NCBI GenBank assembly: GCA_016935715.1
Contig: JAFGQJ010000196.1
Span: 1-14,734 of the forward strand
DNA length: 14,734 bases
Direction of reading: 5' to 3'
Source: Spirochaetales bacterium
GTDB taxonomy: Bacteria; Spirochaetota; Spirochaetia; SZUA-6; DRHE01
The notes under the pieces were generated by a model. That model had not been told where the DNA came from, did no database searches, and saw only the letters and a program-made list of their open reading frames with translations. Of the stretch, positions 13,763 through 14,734 are shown in pieces. The position numbers were made by a program, and so were the translations under genes. Each line of letters begins with the position of its first letter. Within the stretch, counting starts at the first letter, position 1.

Positions 13763-14734
13763 TTACGGCGGCCAGCCCAGGGTGTAGATGTGCTTGCCTC
13801 CATCCGATGGCCCTTTCAGCAGCTTGTCTATCTCCTCTGCATCCCTCTGGGTCATGTACCTGGCCTCCGGCAGCACTCCCGGAGGGAACTTTTCCAGAAT
13901 ATCATTGTGGAGCCGGACGGCGTAATTCAGGAAATTTTCTATGGCCTGGTAGGCCTTTTCCGCCTTGGCCAGGGACGGCTTGCCGAGCACCCCCTCGGGG
14001 TAGAGGGCGAACTCCACCCCTCCTCCTCCGATGTGGCTCTGGCCGGGGATCGGGAGGAAATAGATATCCCCTCCCTTGTCGATGTGTCCTTCGGGCAAAA
14101 ATCCCCAGGTCTTGGTGTCGACCACGTTCTCCATCTGCACGAACTCGGGGAACAGCGCCAGGCAGAGCGAGTTTTCCGCCTCGTCCCCGTGGCGGAAGGG
14201 TGTCTCGAAAGGCCCGCCGTGGGCTTTGTCCTTCAAGGCGTCGCCCATGATCTTGGTCACATCCAGGAAGATGATCACCGCCGGAACCTGGTATTTCTTG
14301 CCCCACTCCTGGATGGCCGACGGAATGATGTACTCCTGGCCGTGGCTGCCGATGTAGATCTGCTTGCGGAAACCGGTGTTCCAGAATCCGCAGATGAGCG
14401 CCCGGATGTAGGCGGAGTTCACCTCATCCGGGATCGGCACCGTTCCCTTCTGCCCGAGATGGGAAAACGGATGCGAGGCGAACCAGACCGGCTCCGAAAC
14501 GGTGCAGCCGGTTTTCCGGGCGATCATCTCGGCCATGCGGGTCACGATGAAGGTGTCCTCGCCGTAGGGCTGGCCGTCCCCGTGGTTCTCCGTGGAGCCC
14601 AGGGGGATGATCAGGACGTCGTTGACCTCGAGGCGTTCCTCCACGTCCTTCTTCGTCATGGTCTGGTAGTAGATCTTCGAAGGTTTCTCCATGTGCCCGC
14701 CCTCCGGCGGGAATTTCCACTCCGACATCGTCAT
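13763..14734 (-). CDS. Creatininase-family hydrolase, probably IolN-like (3-dehydro-scyllo-inosose hydrolase type)
   Basis: This metal-dependent hydrolase belongs to the creatininase superfamily. The motif IPLGSTENHG followed by YGEDTF gives metal ligands Glu49, His51 and Asp60. SHGQEY supplies His131, with Glu134 nearby in place of the usual HGGN or HYEN, and RHGDEAENS (181-189) matches the HAGExETS motif. The segments GFWNTGFRKQ and SHGQEYIIP are, to my recollection, shared with IolN-like proteins that open the ring of diketo-inositol. That sub-family call is moderate. The start is unsettled: ATG 14734 lies on the window edge and would include WKFPPEGGH, which looks genuinely coding, while ATG 14692 has a GGAGG eight bases upstream. 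The gene may therefore be complete (309 aa) or extend to or past the edge (323 aa or more). Confidence 0.85.
   Translation of the reverse strand: MTMSEWKFPPEGGHMEKPSKIYYQTMTKKDVEERLEVNDVLIIPLGSTENHGDGQPYGEDTFIVTRMAEMIARKTGCTVSEPVWFASHPFSHLGQKGTVPIPDEVNSAYIRALICGFWNTGFRKQIYIGSHGQEYIIPSAIQEWGKKYQVPAVIIFLDVTKIMGDALKDKAHGGPFETPFRHGDEAENSLCLALFPEFVQMENVVDTKTWGFLPEGHIDKGGDIYFLPIPGQSHIGGGGVEFALYPEGVLGKPSLAKAEKAYQAIENFLNYAVRLHNDILEKFPPGVLPEARYMTQRDAEEIDKLLKGPSDGGKHIYTLGWPP

Noticed and set aside
13726..13803. N-terminal extension of the Zn dehydrogenase
   Set aside because: It overlaps the end of the creatininase-family gene, is not family-like, and the TTG at 13725 has an ideal ribosome-binding site.
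1..14734. CRISPR array, rRNA or prophage
   Set aside because: No regularly spaced repeats, rRNA-like sequence or phage structural genes were seen.

Overview
The window looks like a chromosomal segment of a GC-rich anaerobic or fermentative bacterium, most likely a spirochaete. The lineage call is inference. It rests on the long soluble protein at 1227-2945, which resembles a spirochaetal family of unknown function (DUF5312, from memory), next to a GTP-type PEP carboxykinase. No rRNA, tRNA or CRISPR array was found.

Layout. (1) 1-1046 is mobile-element debris: a 5'-truncated IS1634-type (IS4 superfamily) transposase, more AT-rich than its surroundings, preceded by three phased TGAGAA motifs. 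(2) 1185-2945 (+) is a sigma70-type promoter with an almost leaderless gene for the DUF5312-like protein. (3) 2942-4810 (-) is pckG, convergent with the previous gene; their stop codons overlap. (4) 4933-14734 (-) is a co-directional block of eleven genes, probably one or two operons that begin at or beyond the right edge. In transcription order it encodes: a creatininase-family hydrolase, a Zn-dependent medium-chain dehydrogenase, an M24 (prolidase/creatinase-like) hydrolase, a MoaD/ThiS-like ubiquitin-fold protein, two tandem type II dehydroquinase-like proteins, a xylose-isomerase-like TIM barrel, and then, after a 126-bp regulatory gap, an ABC importer (binding protein, fused double permease, ATPase) and a small secreted protein.

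How the genes may work together. The creatininase-like/Zn-dehydrogenase/TIM-barrel combination matches the classes of IolN, IolM and IolO in the Thermotoga maritima inositol pathway. There a dehydrogenase makes a ring diketone, a creatininase-family hydrolase opens the ring, and a TIM-barrel enzyme epimerises the product. Here these classes are joined by two dehydroquinase-like dehydratases, an M24 hydrolase, a sulfur-carrier-like protein and a dedicated importer. The best hypothesis is uptake and degradation of a carbocyclic compound (cyclitol, quinate-like acid, or an amide-bearing derivative) by an undescribed route. Several enzymes have altered active sites: the second dehydroquinase lacks the catalytic His and the conserved Asp, the TIM barrel lacks two of its usual metal ligands, and the M24 protein has Glu for a metal-binding Asp. 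The binding protein lacks the Tyr pair of ferric-iron binders. The substrate cannot be named from sequence alone.
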